From Thermoplasmatales archaeon (GTDB lineage: Archaea > Thermoplasmatota > E2 > DHVEG-1), in assembly GCA_023128855.1 (NCBI GenBank), contig JAGMDE010000013.1, positions 1-24,149 on the forward strand: a stretch of DNA of 24,149 nt. The letters run 5' to 3'. The notes below the pieces were generated by a model that made no database searches, was not told the origin of the DNA, and was given only the letters and a program-made list of their open reading frames with translations. The position numbers and the translations under genes are program-made. This document shows positions 1-7,650 of this stretch, one piece after another. Positions within the stretch are counted from its first letter, which is position 1, and each line of letters opens with the position of its first letter.

Positions 1-51
1 CTGCAATTCTTGCAATTTTTTTTTCCTTAAATTTTCAAGTTCTTCATCCAT
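1..51 (-). CDS. PDCD5-family DNA-binding protein, N-terminal fragment cut by window edge
   Basis: Only the first 17 codons are present, beginning at the ATG complementary to 49-51. They read MDEELENLRKKKLQELQ, the charged, helical start typical of archaeal PDCD5/TFAR19-like proteins (DUF of the YMR074c type). These are small, basic proteins thought to bind DNA. The gene follows rps19e by 12 bp, and rps19e followed by a PDCD5 gene is a widely conserved archaeal order, which supports the call beyond the short sequence itself. There is no clear Shine-Dalgarno, so translation is probably coupled to rps19e. The rest lies to the left of the window. Confidence 0.8.
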   Translation of the reverse strand, partial: MDEELENLRKKKLQELQ

Positions 52-63
52 AAATCCTAATTT

Positions 64-516
64 TTAATATTTTTTTAACTCTGGATAGTAATCTACAACT
101 TCTTTCATGACTTCACTGGAAGCATTGTCCAAAAATGATCTTCCCTTTGGTGTTAGTGTACGTCCCTTTCCTTTGATTCTTGTTACATATCCACTTTTTT
201 CAAGTTGTTGAAGTGCTCTTCTTACGATAGTTCCACTACCACTTCTTGCTTTATAAGGTTTGGAACCACGATCTTTTTTACCACCATATTCAGCTCGCAG
301 ATGTTCTATACCAATAACATTGCTAACGTAAATTTTTCGTAGGATTGATGCGCATCTTGTGTACCACCAGTCTTTGTTTGTTGGTGGATTCTCTTTACTA
401 ACCCCAGTTGTTGAGAACATATTTGCCTCTGGGATTGATATTGCATCATCATTCTGCAACTTTTTTGCAATTGCATCTATTAATTCCTTTGCTGGAACAT
501 CATATACAGTTGTCAT
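64..516 (-). CDS. rps19e: 30S ribosomal protein S19e
   Basis: A 150-residue protein of the usual length for archaeal/eukaryotic S19e, a small-subunit protein with no bacterial counterpart that is needed for 30S/40S head maturation. Family features visible are the N-terminal YDVPAKELIDAIAKKL helix (5-20), the NKDWWYTRCASILRKIY block around residues 47-63, and a winged-helix region around 93-125 (GSGTIVRRALQQLEKSGYV, then a basic KGKGRTLTPKGR turn). The ATG at 514-516 is preceded by GGAG about 10 nt upstream. An ATG 9 nt further out runs straight into a stop, so this start is secure. The gene lies between rnp4 and a PDCD5-family gene, the standard archaeal arrangement. Confidence 0.97.
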   Translation of the reverse strand: MTTVYDVPAKELIDAIAKKLQNDDAISIPEANMFSTTGVSKENPPTNKDWWYTRCASILRKIYVSNVIGIEHLRAEYGGKKDRGSKPYKARSGSGTIVRRALQQLEKSGYVTRIKGKGRTLTPKGRSFLDNASSEVMKEVVDYYPELKKY

Positions 517-570
517 TATTGCATTTCTCCGGTTATAGAGATGAAATAAGGTAACGGTAATAATCGATAG

Positions 571-580
571 CTTATATAAG
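571..580 (-). promoter_or_regulatory. TATA-box promoter of rps19e
   Basis: CTTATATAAG lies in the 75-bp gap between rnp4 and rps19e. It should start transcription about 25 nt downstream, leaving a leader of roughly 30 nt that contains the GGAG ribosome site. rps19e can therefore be transcribed independently of rnp4. Inferred from sequence and spacing only. Confidence 0.55.
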
Positions 581-591
581 TATAGCGGAGA

Positions 592-918
592 CTAATTTTC
601 TTTATTTTTGAGTGGGATTCTAGTAAATTTATTACAATTATTACAATGAATGATTATTTTATTTCTATGTATCCTAATCCTGCATGTTACGTGTGGTAGT
701 AAATAGCTGTAGCAATGTTTACAAAAACGTCTTTTGTATTCTTTGGGGATTGGTACAAGGTATCTCATTGATATTTTACGAGCTAAATTAACATATCTAT
801 TTGCTAGGTCAAAATTGGCTGAGTGAGCTTTTTGTTCAGCCATATCAAAAAGTTTTTTTATTCTATTTTTTGCTATTATTTTCTGAGTTTTTTTATCTTG
901 ATTTTTTCTCTTTGACAT
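592..918 (-). CDS. rnp4: Ribonuclease P protein component 4 (Rpp21/Rpr2 family)
   Basis: A 108-residue basic protein. It has two N-terminal helices rich in Lys/Arg (about 8-52, with LFDMAEQKAH and YVNLARKISMRY) followed by a four-cysteine zinc ribbon: C66-x2-C69 (CKHC) and C92-x2-C95 (CNNC). Length, order and motifs match archaeal Rnp4, the homologue of human Rpp21, which binds the RNase P RNA specificity domain together with Rnp3/Rpp29 partners and helps 5' processing of pre-tRNA. Its position just upstream of rps19e repeats the common archaeal gene order. The start at 918 is an ATG with only a weak AGGT 6 nt upstream; a TATA box about 25 nt upstream suggests a nearly leaderless mRNA. Confidence 0.93.
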   Translation of the reverse strand: MSKRKNQDKKTQKIIAKNRIKKLFDMAEQKAHSANFDLANRYVNLARKISMRYLVPIPKEYKRRFCKHCYSYLLPHVTCRIRIHRNKIIIHCNNCNKFTRIPLKNKEN

Positions 919-939
919 TTTAAGACCTGTAAAGCTTCA

Positions 940-951
940 TTTTATAAAAAA
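940..951 (-). promoter_or_regulatory. TATA-box promoter of rnp4
   Basis: The minus strand reads CTTTTTTTATAAAATG here, with the TATA centre about 25-28 nt before the rnp4 ATG. Transcription would begin at or a few nt before the start codon. The 66-bp gap between rnp4 and the preceding Hint-protein gene holds nothing else that I recognise. Confidence 0.5.
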
Positions 952-984
952 AGAGTAGATGTTTTAGGTTTTTCTATGTTTTTA

Positions 985-2676
985 TTATCTTAATACTGTT
1001 ACTGTAATTGTTGCGTATGCATAACCTACTGAATCAACAATTATGACGTTTTTACTAGCAGGCTGAATAATACTTGCTTGCATTTTTTCGATAGGTTTGT
1101 CAGGCATATAACTCATGAAAACAGTGTCTTTATTTCTAATTACTATATAAAAATCATAGTAGTTAGGTATTGTTAACATCTCTTTTAAATCCTCATAAGA
1201 CATCTCTGATAGTTCATATATTTTATCCATACTTAATAGAGCAGCAAAATCCTCAGGGGTAACACTTGTTTGCCGGGAAATACTAATTACTTCTTCGTAA
1301 CCCCCAAAACTATAATTTCTTGCATTATGAGCGATAACGATATTATTTCCAAATTTAACTAAATATGTATGGTATTTTGCTGTTTCTAGATTATAGGTTG
1401 GTACTCTTTCAAATATTTTTTCAATCAATGTGACTTTACCTTGTAAAAATGTATCTCCAATCTTCAGATCTCTTGCTTGAATCCATTCGTTATTTATATA
1501 TAAGGAATGGTCTGGAGTAACTCCCAGATCATTATTTATTAATAGATAATGATCATCTACCATTTGATCTGGTTTGTCATGGAAAACATTAACTATTTTA
1601 TCAGTGCTTATTATATCTGTTCTTTCATCGTATGATTTAACAATGTCTCCAATTTGGATATCTTCAATATTTTTCTGGGATCCATCTGCCATTAGTATCT
1701 GGGTTCCGCCTAAGAAACAAAGTCCTTCTGGACAAACACCAATAATGATATCCATAGTGTTAGAGGGGCTTTCTTCACCCCATGGGACATCTTTAACAGT
1801 AACTGTTATAGTATAAGTATTAGGTGCATTCCAAATATGAGTTGTATCAGCTTCATCCCAAATTACTCCTGGGAATTCAACATCTTGTTCAACTGGGCCA
1901 AGCCATCCGGTATCCGTTCCATCCTCCCAGTCAAACTTATAATAAATTTGGCCACCATCTTGATCCTTTGCTATAGCTCCAAAAATATAAGGATCATCAG
2001 TACATCCTATACCAGGACATTCACCCGGCGTACCTGAAGCGTAGCCATCTTGACTTGGACAGCAAAATGTTGGTTGATCTGGTGGGCTGTTTTCTTTTGT
2101 GCTGAATAGATATGTTGCGCTAGCATTTTCTTTACCATCTGTCACATTAACTACCCAAATATAATGTGATCCATCTGATAAACCCCAAGGTTTAGAGGTA
2201 ACTCGAGAATCGGGTAATTCTTTATGCTCATCATCATAAAAAATTTGAACTGGATTCTCTGGATCATTATTATCGAATCCTGTAAAGGATACATTCATTG
2301 AATCTTCGTCATAATCTTCAATATTTACGCTTAATTCTACACTTCCTGCTACTGTACCATGATCCGGAGGATATGGAACAGATATTTCCGGTCGAATATT
2401 ATCAATAGTAACTTCTGTAATACTCTGAGATGGAGGAACTGGTACAGAAGTCCCAGGATCTATTGCAAGACCAACATCAGATTCTGGGGTTAGTAACAAA
2501 TTCATTATTTCATTAGCCTTTTGACTTGCATCAGCCTGCAGCTGTGCATTTTGCTGTTCTATCGGAGGAGACATAGAAGCAGTTACTATAACAATAGTTG
2601 CTATTAAAGCCATACTTGCTATTGAAAATTCTAATGGAGAAGAAACTCCATAATTATTTTTACCTATTTTTTTCAT
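985..2676 (-). CDS. Pilin-like surface protein with Ig/PKD-like domains and an embedded Hint (intein-like) domain ending in His-Asn
   Basis: I chose the ATG at 2676 (563 residues) because GAGGAG lies 9 nt upstream; an ATG 27 nt earlier has no such site. The N-terminus (KKIGKNNYG followed by a hydrophobic stretch at 11-35, with Glu16) resembles an archaeal class III prepilin signal. Residues about 96-195 look like an Ig/fibronectin-type sandwich and about 231-316 a PKD-like repeat. Residues 320-451 form a Hint domain: Cys320 opens CFLGGT, an IEDIQIGDIV block follows, then TPDH (387-390), and the domain closes with His450-Asn451. The next residue is Ala452, not Cys/Ser/Thr, as in A-type bacterial intein-like domains. 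Ordinary splicing is therefore unlikely, but cleavage at both ends is possible. The 112-residue tail (ending in ITVTVLR) resembles the tail of the neighbouring small pilin-like protein. It is the last gene of the export locus and has its own TATA box. It was not matched to a named family as a whole. Confidence 0.85.
   Translation of the reverse strand: MKKIGKNNYGVSSPLEFSIASMALIATIVIVTASMSPPIEQQNAQLQADASQKANEIMNLLLTPESDVGLAIDPGTSVPVPPSQSITEVTIDNIRPEISVPYPPDHGTVAGSVELSVNIEDYDEDSMNVSFTGFDNNDPENPVQIFYDDEHKELPDSRVTSKPWGLSDGSHYIWVVNVTDGKENASATYLFSTKENSPPDQPTFCCPSQDGYASGTPGECPGIGCTDDPYIFGAIAKDQDGGQIYYKFDWEDGTDTGWLGPVEQDVEFPGVIWDEADTTHIWNAPNTYTITVTVKDVPWGEESPSNTMDIIIGVCPEGLCFLGGTQILMADGSQKNIEDIQIGDIVKSYDERTDIISTDKIVNVFHDKPDQMVDDHYLLINNDLGVTPDHSLYINNEWIQARDLKIGDTFLQGKVTLIEKIFERVPTYNLETAKYHTYLVKFGNNIVIAHNARNYSFGGYEEVISISRQTSVTPEDFAALLSMDKIYELSEMSYEDLKEMLTIPNYYDFYIVIRNKDTVFMSYMPDKPIEKMQASIIQPASKNVIIVDSVGYAYATITVTVLR
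1294..1692 (-). other. Hint domain region (A-type intein-like) within the preceding gene
   Basis: This is the DNA for the roughly 132-residue Hint fold: block A with the nucleophilic Cys, block B TPDH, block F (YHTYLVKF), and block G closing in His-Asn before Ala. No homing-endonuclease (LAGLIDADG) insert is present, so this is a mini-Hint. Boundaries are approximate and set from the motifs. It closely resembles the Hint domain encoded near 10770-11160, with about 23 of the first 32 residues identical. Confidence 0.82.
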
Positions 2677-2756
2677 TTTCCTATTCTCCTCGCTAATAAA
2701 CATTATTTAAGTTATGAATCTCTCCAACTCTCTCAATATATTATACTTTGTAACTT

Positions 2757-2770
2757 TTATTATATAAAGG
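2757..2770 (-). promoter_or_regulatory. TATA-box promoter of the 563-residue Hint protein
   Basis: The minus strand reads CCTTTATATAATAAAAG in the 115-bp gap before the gene. The expected start is near 2740, leaving a leader of about 60 nt containing the GAGGAG ribosome site. It lacks the TGGGTTRC leader motif seen at three other promoters of the locus. Confidence 0.45.
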
Positions 2771-2791
2771 TTCCCTGCTATTTTGTCATTT

Positions 2792-3226
2792 TTAATATAT
2801 ATCATAAGTAATTATCTCCGAAACAAATTCATTATCATTACCTAATTTTAAAAAGCAAGTAATTCCTACTATCTCATCACCTACACGAGCCAATCCTAAA
2901 TATTCTGCATTAAAATAGTTGCCATTTAAAGATTCAATGAAAAAAACAAATATGTCTCTAGTATCATTAAAATAAGCAATTACTGAAGATTCACTATAAT
3001 CTAATTTACCCTCAAGTTTATCTTTAAGTGCCATTCCAAACTCTTTTCTAACGTTATCATAATCAGGTTTTATAAAAGATGTTTCATCGATAGAAACATC
3101 AGCATTAACAAGGCTTACCATTACAGAAGAAAGGGCTACAATTGAAACACTTAAAAAAATTCCAGCTAAGAGTAAAAGTTGAGCATCGTTTTTGGAATTT
3201 TTCTTAATTTTGTTAATTTGTTTCAA
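2792..3226 (-). CDS. Small pilin-like membrane-anchored protein
   Basis: A 144-residue protein with a short basic N-terminus, then NDAQLLLLAG running into a single hydrophobic helix (about 16-40), and a mostly soluble outside domain with no cysteine ligand sets or catalytic motif that I recognise. The DAQLLLLAGI pattern resembles the N-termini of small type IV pilin-like proteins found beside TadA/TadC genes in other euryarchaea; that is from family knowledge, not a search. The start is TTG (3224-3226). GAGGTGA lies just upstream and overlaps the stop codon of the preceding gene, only 4 bp away, so the two genes are translationally linked. Likely a minor pilin or assembly subunit; function unproven. 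Confidence 0.7.
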   Translation of the reverse strand: MKQINKIKKNSKNDAQLLLLAGIFLSVSIVALSSVMVSLVNADVSIDETSFIKPDYDNVRKEFGMALKDKLEGKLDYSESSVIAYFNDTRDIFVFFIESLNGNYFNAEYLGLARVGDEIVGITCFLKLGNDNEFVSEIITYDIY

Positions 3227-3230
3227 ATTA

Positions 3231-3710
3231 TCACCTCAGGGTAAAATACATCGTTAATACTACTTCATATATACATCCATCAATCACAACAATTCTAGAA
3301 GCAACTGCTGCGTTTCCAACTTTAACAGCAGCAGGAGCAACGTCCTCAGTATGATCTTTTATCGAATCCTCAGGATGTTTACTATATTCAGTAATATCAA
3401 TTCGAGTTATTTCATATAAAGTTCCACTTGGGAGACTAAGGTCAACATACTCAATAAAATCATACTTATACGAAAAATAACCCTCATCCTCACTTACATA
3501 TCTTGCTAGTAAACTATTATATTCTCCAAGAGTATCTGGAACTCCTTCAAGATTTGCTAGAATTCCTGTACCTAAGAGTTCCAACTCATTTTCTTCAGTT
3601 GTAATGATGTTTGGAGTAAATTCAAAGGTTCTAATGAAATAAAGAGATGTCAATATCATACCTGCAACTATGATGACTTCAAGGACATGTATCTGAGCAG
3701 AGTTATTCAT
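3231..3710 (-). CDS. Small pilin-like protein with prepilin-type N-terminus
   Basis: A 159-residue protein beginning MNNSAQIHVLEVIIVAGMIL. The hydrophobic helix (about 5-26) starts almost at once and carries an early Glu11, as in prepilin-like proteins, where this Glu helps subunit packing. The rest is soluble and ends with a beta-rich tail (ASRIVVIDG... LTMYFTLR) like the tail of the 563-residue Hint protein. GGAGG sits 6 nt before the ATG and overlaps the end of the preceding gene, whose stop lies 2 bp away, so coupling is tight. It is probably a minor pilin or pseudopilin of the apparatus. I cannot name a specific family with confidence. Confidence 0.72.
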   Translation of the reverse strand: MNNSAQIHVLEVIIVAGMILTSLYFIRTFEFTPNIITTEENELELLGTGILANLEGVPDTLGEYNSLLARYVSEDEGYFSYKYDFIEYVDLSLPSGTLYEITRIDITEYSKHPEDSIKDHTEDVAPAAVKVGNAAVASRIVVIDGCIYEVVLTMYFTLR

Positions 3711-3712
3711 CT

Positions 3713-5668
3713 TTATCCTCCAATAATGTCAATTTTTCTTTCACCTCTTTGAATAGTTAATTCACCAACAGCCCAGTAGTAATCACTACCGCCCATATCA
3801 TCAAATGTAATTACTAGGTCATTACCAATTGCTGGAGCGGTTATATCAATTCTAATATTTTTATAGGTTTGATGACAGTCTATAATTTCTGGATTTGTTG
3901 CTCCAGTTACAGTAATTTTCATTTGATCAATGTCCCTTTCAGGATCACCAACAGTAAACAATAAACTACATTTTTCACCCCAAGGTATAAGACTTGATGT
4001 ATCTTCAATTGTAAAATCTACAGGATTACCACCTTTGTTACAAACAAAGTCATAATTAGAACCTTTTACTTCGCAATCCTTAGATTCAACATTCACCACA
4101 TTGCTCCACGAAAAATCTCTAGAATCAGTACCAGTCACATGCGCAACTGGGACATGTTCCTCTATACTACTTCCTGTAGGAAGATCAGTTACAGCGCTGT
4201 AATTTCTAACAAATATCCAGTCAAAATAGGCGACCGTGTAATCTTCGGTAGTACAAAGACCGAAATTTCCATCTCCGGTATATGAAGAACCAGTATCTAT
4301 ACATAAAGAACCGTCAACTGTGTAGTTTTCATAATAATACCTGCAAACAACGGTATCTTTAGAATCAGTAAAACCAGGTGGTTCGGTATCATTTATTATA
4401 TAGGTTAATCTGTTCCATCCTTGACTTACAGGGTCTCCTGAAGAAACTTCAAGATCCCAAACATCTTCATCTGTTTTATATATAGCAAGGTTCTTATCTG
4501 AGCTTGAAAAATTACCAGAAGTGAATATATACGCATCACTATAAGGTGCATTGGGGAAATTATCTTCTTTATTTCTTGCAAATATACTTGCTTCTCGTAT
4601 ATCCCCAGTTGTTTTTGCTTTAGCTTCAATTACACAAGGATTATAACCAACTTGTACAGTAGAATTAATCGCAGACCCATCCTTCAAAGTTAAAATTCCA
4701 TCATCTATTGTTACACCATCTGTTCCTTCTTCATATTCATACCAATAACGAGTATCAAGATTGTCTCCTGTTTCATTGAAGTTATCAAAGAAAATAAATG
4801 TAGCATAACCATTACTTATTGGATTTTCATCAGGTTTACCATAATACATAAAAATCATGCATTCTGGATATGTAAGGGAGGTAACATTCACCCATATCCT
4901 TGAAGTATGAGTGTCTCTTGGGTACCATCGTTCAACCCAATAATTTAATAGATCACCATTTTTATCAACAAAACGTAAGTCAGATCCATTGGCATTTGCT
5001 AATTCATAATTAAAATTAGTATCATTTAATTGAACCAGGATTTGGTATGGTTCTAAATTTATTCCAAGAGGATTTGTAATCAAAATACGAGTTCTATATT
5101 TCCAATTATTAATATCAAAATCAGTAGATTGCCATCCACTATTACTTGAATAATTTGTAATTTTTATATAATCGGTATTTAGTTCTGATGAATTATTACC
5201 AAAATCAAATTTACATGTGTAGTTATAGCTATAGGCAGAGATATTTATTATTTTATTTGTTGAATCTATTTTTCCATTATATACTGATATTAAAATATTA
5301 TTTTTTACAGTTGCATTATAAAGTGTACCATGTTTATTTATGAGTCCATCATATGTTTTAACATATACATCGTTTTGACCAATTTCCACATAATACCGGA
5401 AACGATCAACTAATCTCCAAGGAATATCTATCGTAGCTGAATAATTAGCACTTGGATATTGTTGCTTCACATTACATAAATTCATTATAGAGTTAGCAAC
5501 CTTATTTACAATATTTTCAGCATATATCTCAGCAGCATCTCTTGCTTTCTCATCTATTAGAGAATTAGTAGTTATTATCGTTACAGCAATAATTACCGTT
5601 GTTAAAGATAGAGTTAACATATATCCAAATAAATGAGAAACTCCTGAGCTACATTTTACAAGTCTCAT
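3713..5668 (-). CDS. Large pilin-like surface protein with DUF2341-like and concanavalin-like domains
   Basis: The start is the ATG at 5668 (651 residues), which overlaps the previous stop as ATGA and has GGAGGAGG just upstream; a TTG 33 nt earlier is less likely. After a short basic leader (MRLVKCSSGVSHLFGY) comes one hydrophobic helix (about 14-36) and a pilin-like helical stretch. Residues about 186-300 match the DUF2341 pattern: W-KYRT start, NGSDLRFVD, YWVERW, IWVNV and MYYGKP. This module is common in secreted archaeal and bacterial proteins and often precedes a concanavalin/LamG-like sandwich, which here would be about 293-475. The C-terminal 140 residues are beta-rich. Many N-x-S/T sequons fit an exposed, N-glycosylated protein. 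It probably sits on the cell surface and may bind carbohydrate, but the ligand is unknown. Confidence 0.8.
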   Translation of the reverse strand: MRLVKCSSGVSHLFGYMLTLSLTTVIIAVTIITTNSLIDEKARDAAEIYAENIVNKVANSIMNLCNVKQQYPSANYSATIDIPWRLVDRFRYYVEIGQNDVYVKTYDGLINKHGTLYNATVKNNILISVYNGKIDSTNKIINISAYSYNYTCKFDFGNNSSELNTDYIKITNYSSNSGWQSTDFDINNWKYRTRILITNPLGINLEPYQILVQLNDTNFNYELANANGSDLRFVDKNGDLLNYWVERWYPRDTHTSRIWVNVTSLTYPECMIFMYYGKPDENPISNGYATFIFFDNFNETGDNLDTRYWYEYEEGTDGVTIDDGILTLKDGSAINSTVQVGYNPCVIEAKAKTTGDIREASIFARNKEDNFPNAPYSDAYIFTSGNFSSSDKNLAIYKTDEDVWDLEVSSGDPVSQGWNRLTYIINDTEPPGFTDSKDTVVCRYYYENYTVDGSLCIDTGSSYTGDGNFGLCTTEDYTVAYFDWIFVRNYSAVTDLPTGSSIEEHVPVAHVTGTDSRDFSWSNVVNVESKDCEVKGSNYDFVCNKGGNPVDFTIEDTSSLIPWGEKCSLLFTVGDPERDIDQMKITVTGATNPEIIDCHQTYKNIRIDITAPAIGNDLVITFDDMGGSDYYWAVGELTIQRGERKIDIIGG

Positions 5669-7533
5669 ATTCCTCCTCCTGCGACATTTACTACAATGCA
5701 AGAGCTATCAAGAACTAATCTCTTTGGTGGATCATACTCCGTATATATTATTGCATTTTCCATATCTGCATATGTTTCAAAGTTGTGAAATTTTGTGTAA
5801 TAATTTAACCATAAGTCTATCATTTCTTGATAAGGATCAAAAAACTGCATTTTTACGTGATAAGCTCCATAGAATCTTGGTTCTCTACTGTAGCTATTTT
5901 TCATGGTTAGTTTTATATCAAAAACTCCGTAACCGCTAACATTTGCAATTGCTGTATTATTTATTTGAATTATTCTAAATCCAATTGCGGCATCTTCTTC
6001 AAAAAAAGATGGCCCATTAATAACATTAGAGATTATTGGACCAAATGTCAGTATTCCGCCATTTTGAAATATTGTTCTTTGAGTGCCAACATCATGGGGT
6101 GAAATATATGATATTGAACCCAGATCAAATACCCAAATTCTGCCAAAAGGATCATGTTCACCTTCGTAGCCACTAAAATATAAATCTATTCTTAATGTGC
6201 CATTTAGTTTTACACCACCTGTTGAGATTGGCCAAGAACCAGGTTCTGTGAGACTTTCAGAGGGATCTGTAATTTCTTGGTCGTGATATGTATCGTCTGG
6301 TACATAAACACCTGCTTTTGCATCAATAGTAGTAATATTATCTGGCTCGTATATCAAATCAGTAGCATCATCTTTTGCTTGCAAAGTTAAAGTGTAGTTA
6401 CCAGGCTTTGGATATGTGTGTATAAAATCATAAGTTTCTCCACTAAGCCTATCTACCCAACTACTATTGTCCCCATCGCCCCAAAAAATTCTTAGTTTAA
6501 CAGGATCAGCTTCTTTATCTGTTGCACTAGCAGTAATTGTCACATCATTACCAGAATAAATTTCTGTTGGTATACCACCAGGAATTTCTGGAGTATTTGG
6601 TCCAACATTATCAGTAAAATTTATCCTATATTGAAAATCGTATCCTGGTTCAGGAACCCAATCTATTTCATCCCCAGAAGTTTTTGCATCAAAAACATTA
6701 GAAAAAGGAGTATATTTATCTAGATACCATTCATAAAAATTATAATTACCTCCTCCAAAGCTACCGCCGGAAGTATTTAGCCCAATATAATAAGTGTTTC
6801 CACTGTTTAGCTCGATATCATCAAAATTACATTCAATCCAATCATAAGATGTTGGTATTTCTGATGCCGATATCTGTAAAGATCTTAAAGGTTCTTCAAT
6901 ATTAACTGTGCTGCCATTGTTGTTAAAAATTGAGACATTTAAATCACTTGTTATTTCACCCCGTTTCCTAATATATATTTTTATTCTATCCAAAACCCCA
7001 TCTGTCCATAGTGTTGGTATTTTAAATGGTTGTACACAACTAGTATCCTTATGTACTCTTTTATACGGTGGTATTTCAAAGTTATATAACGATTTGTTTT
7101 TTGCAGGGTCAAGCCAATAAATCTTTACTCTGTGCAAAGTAAACTCGGCATCCTTTCCCTCTATTGTAAAAGAGTCATCCTCATCATTTAAACCGGACAC
7201 GGAAAAATTATAACGATTCTGGCTTGCATTCGAAAAAATAAAAATTAGTTTACTATTTTGAGTACCAACGTTCAAAGAGGATAACTCGTTTGTATTAACA
7301 ATCTTATTAATTCCATTAGAACCATATCCATGAATAATCATGCTACTTATTGTATCATACATTACATCAAAACCACCGGCTACAGTCTGAAATTCGCTTA
7401 GCATTTCTTTTTCTTCTATGTAGGGTAGGCCCCAAAGAAGTACAGCTGCAACTACCCCCAACACAATTGTAAGAGTCAGTAGTGTTGAAACAACTTCACT
7501 TACTGCATCGATAGAACTTACTATATCTTTCAT
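5665..7533 (-). CDS. Pilin-like surface protein with a PKD domain
   Basis: A 622-residue protein. DAVSEVVSTLLTLTIVLGVV (9-28) is the archaeal type IV pilin N-terminal pattern, with a hydrophobic helix to about residue 36. An N-terminal beta domain (about 45-145) is followed by a jelly-roll-like region (about 165-310) and a PKD domain (about 313-405, with FWGDGD and the typical FIHTYPKPGNYTLTLQAKD end). The C-terminal domain (about 445-615) has PFGRIWVFDLGSIS and IFQNGGIL. Both the N- and C-terminal domains align with those of the 1314-residue protein encoded upstream, so the two are paralogues carrying different central inserts. The ATG at 7533 lacks a Shine-Dalgarno. TATA-like boxes upstream suggest a short leader or a leaderless mRNA. 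It is probably a structural surface subunit. Confidence 0.8.
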   Translation of the reverse strand: MKDIVSSIDAVSEVVSTLLTLTIVLGVVAAVLLWGLPYIEEKEMLSEFQTVAGGFDVMYDTISSMIIHGYGSNGINKIVNTNELSSLNVGTQNSKLIFIFSNASQNRYNFSVSGLNDEDDSFTIEGKDAEFTLHRVKIYWLDPAKNKSLYNFEIPPYKRVHKDTSCVQPFKIPTLWTDGVLDRIKIYIRKRGEITSDLNVSIFNNNGSTVNIEEPLRSLQISASEIPTSYDWIECNFDDIELNSGNTYYIGLNTSGGSFGGGNYNFYEWYLDKYTPFSNVFDAKTSGDEIDWVPEPGYDFQYRINFTDNVGPNTPEIPGGIPTEIYSGNDVTITASATDKEADPVKLRIFWGDGDNSSWVDRLSGETYDFIHTYPKPGNYTLTLQAKDDATDLIYEPDNITTIDAKAGVYVPDDTYHDQEITDPSESLTEPGSWPISTGGVKLNGTLRIDLYFSGYEGEHDPFGRIWVFDLGSISYISPHDVGTQRTIFQNGGILTFGPIISNVINGPSFFEEDAAIGFRIIQINNTAIANVSGYGVFDIKLTMKNSYSREPRFYGAYHVKMQFFDPYQEMIDLWLNYYTKFHNFETYADMENAIIYTEYDPPKRLVLDSSCIVVNVAGGGI

Positions 7534-7540
7534 CTAGAGA

Positions 7541-7588
7541 GCAACCCAATCTGTAAAATATATATAATATTGTTTAAAAAACTTTTTG
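7541..7588 (-). promoter_or_regulatory. Promoter and leader motif of the PKD pilin-like gene (P3)
   Basis: On the minus strand AAAAAGTTTTTTAAAC (box at about 7573-7587) is followed 24 nt later by TGGGTTGC (7541-7548), then by the ATG after 7 nt. A second AT-rich box (TATATATA, about 7559-7566) could instead give a leaderless start at the ATG. The 117-bp gap between this gene and the preceding one holds nothing else. Confidence 0.5.
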
Positions 7589-7650
7589 TTAATAAATAGG
7601 TTTAGAAAGAAGAAATAAAGAAATAATTAGAAATTATAGAGAGAGAAGCT

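Noticed and set aside
1294..1692. A true splicing intein in the 563-residue protein
   Set aside because: The residue after His-Asn is Ala, not Cys/Ser/Thr, and the host protein is not a typical intein host; intein-like autocleavage fits better.
4426..4629. 67-codon minus-strand ORF
   Set aside because: It lies wholly within the DUF2341-like protein gene in another frame, with no ribosome site.
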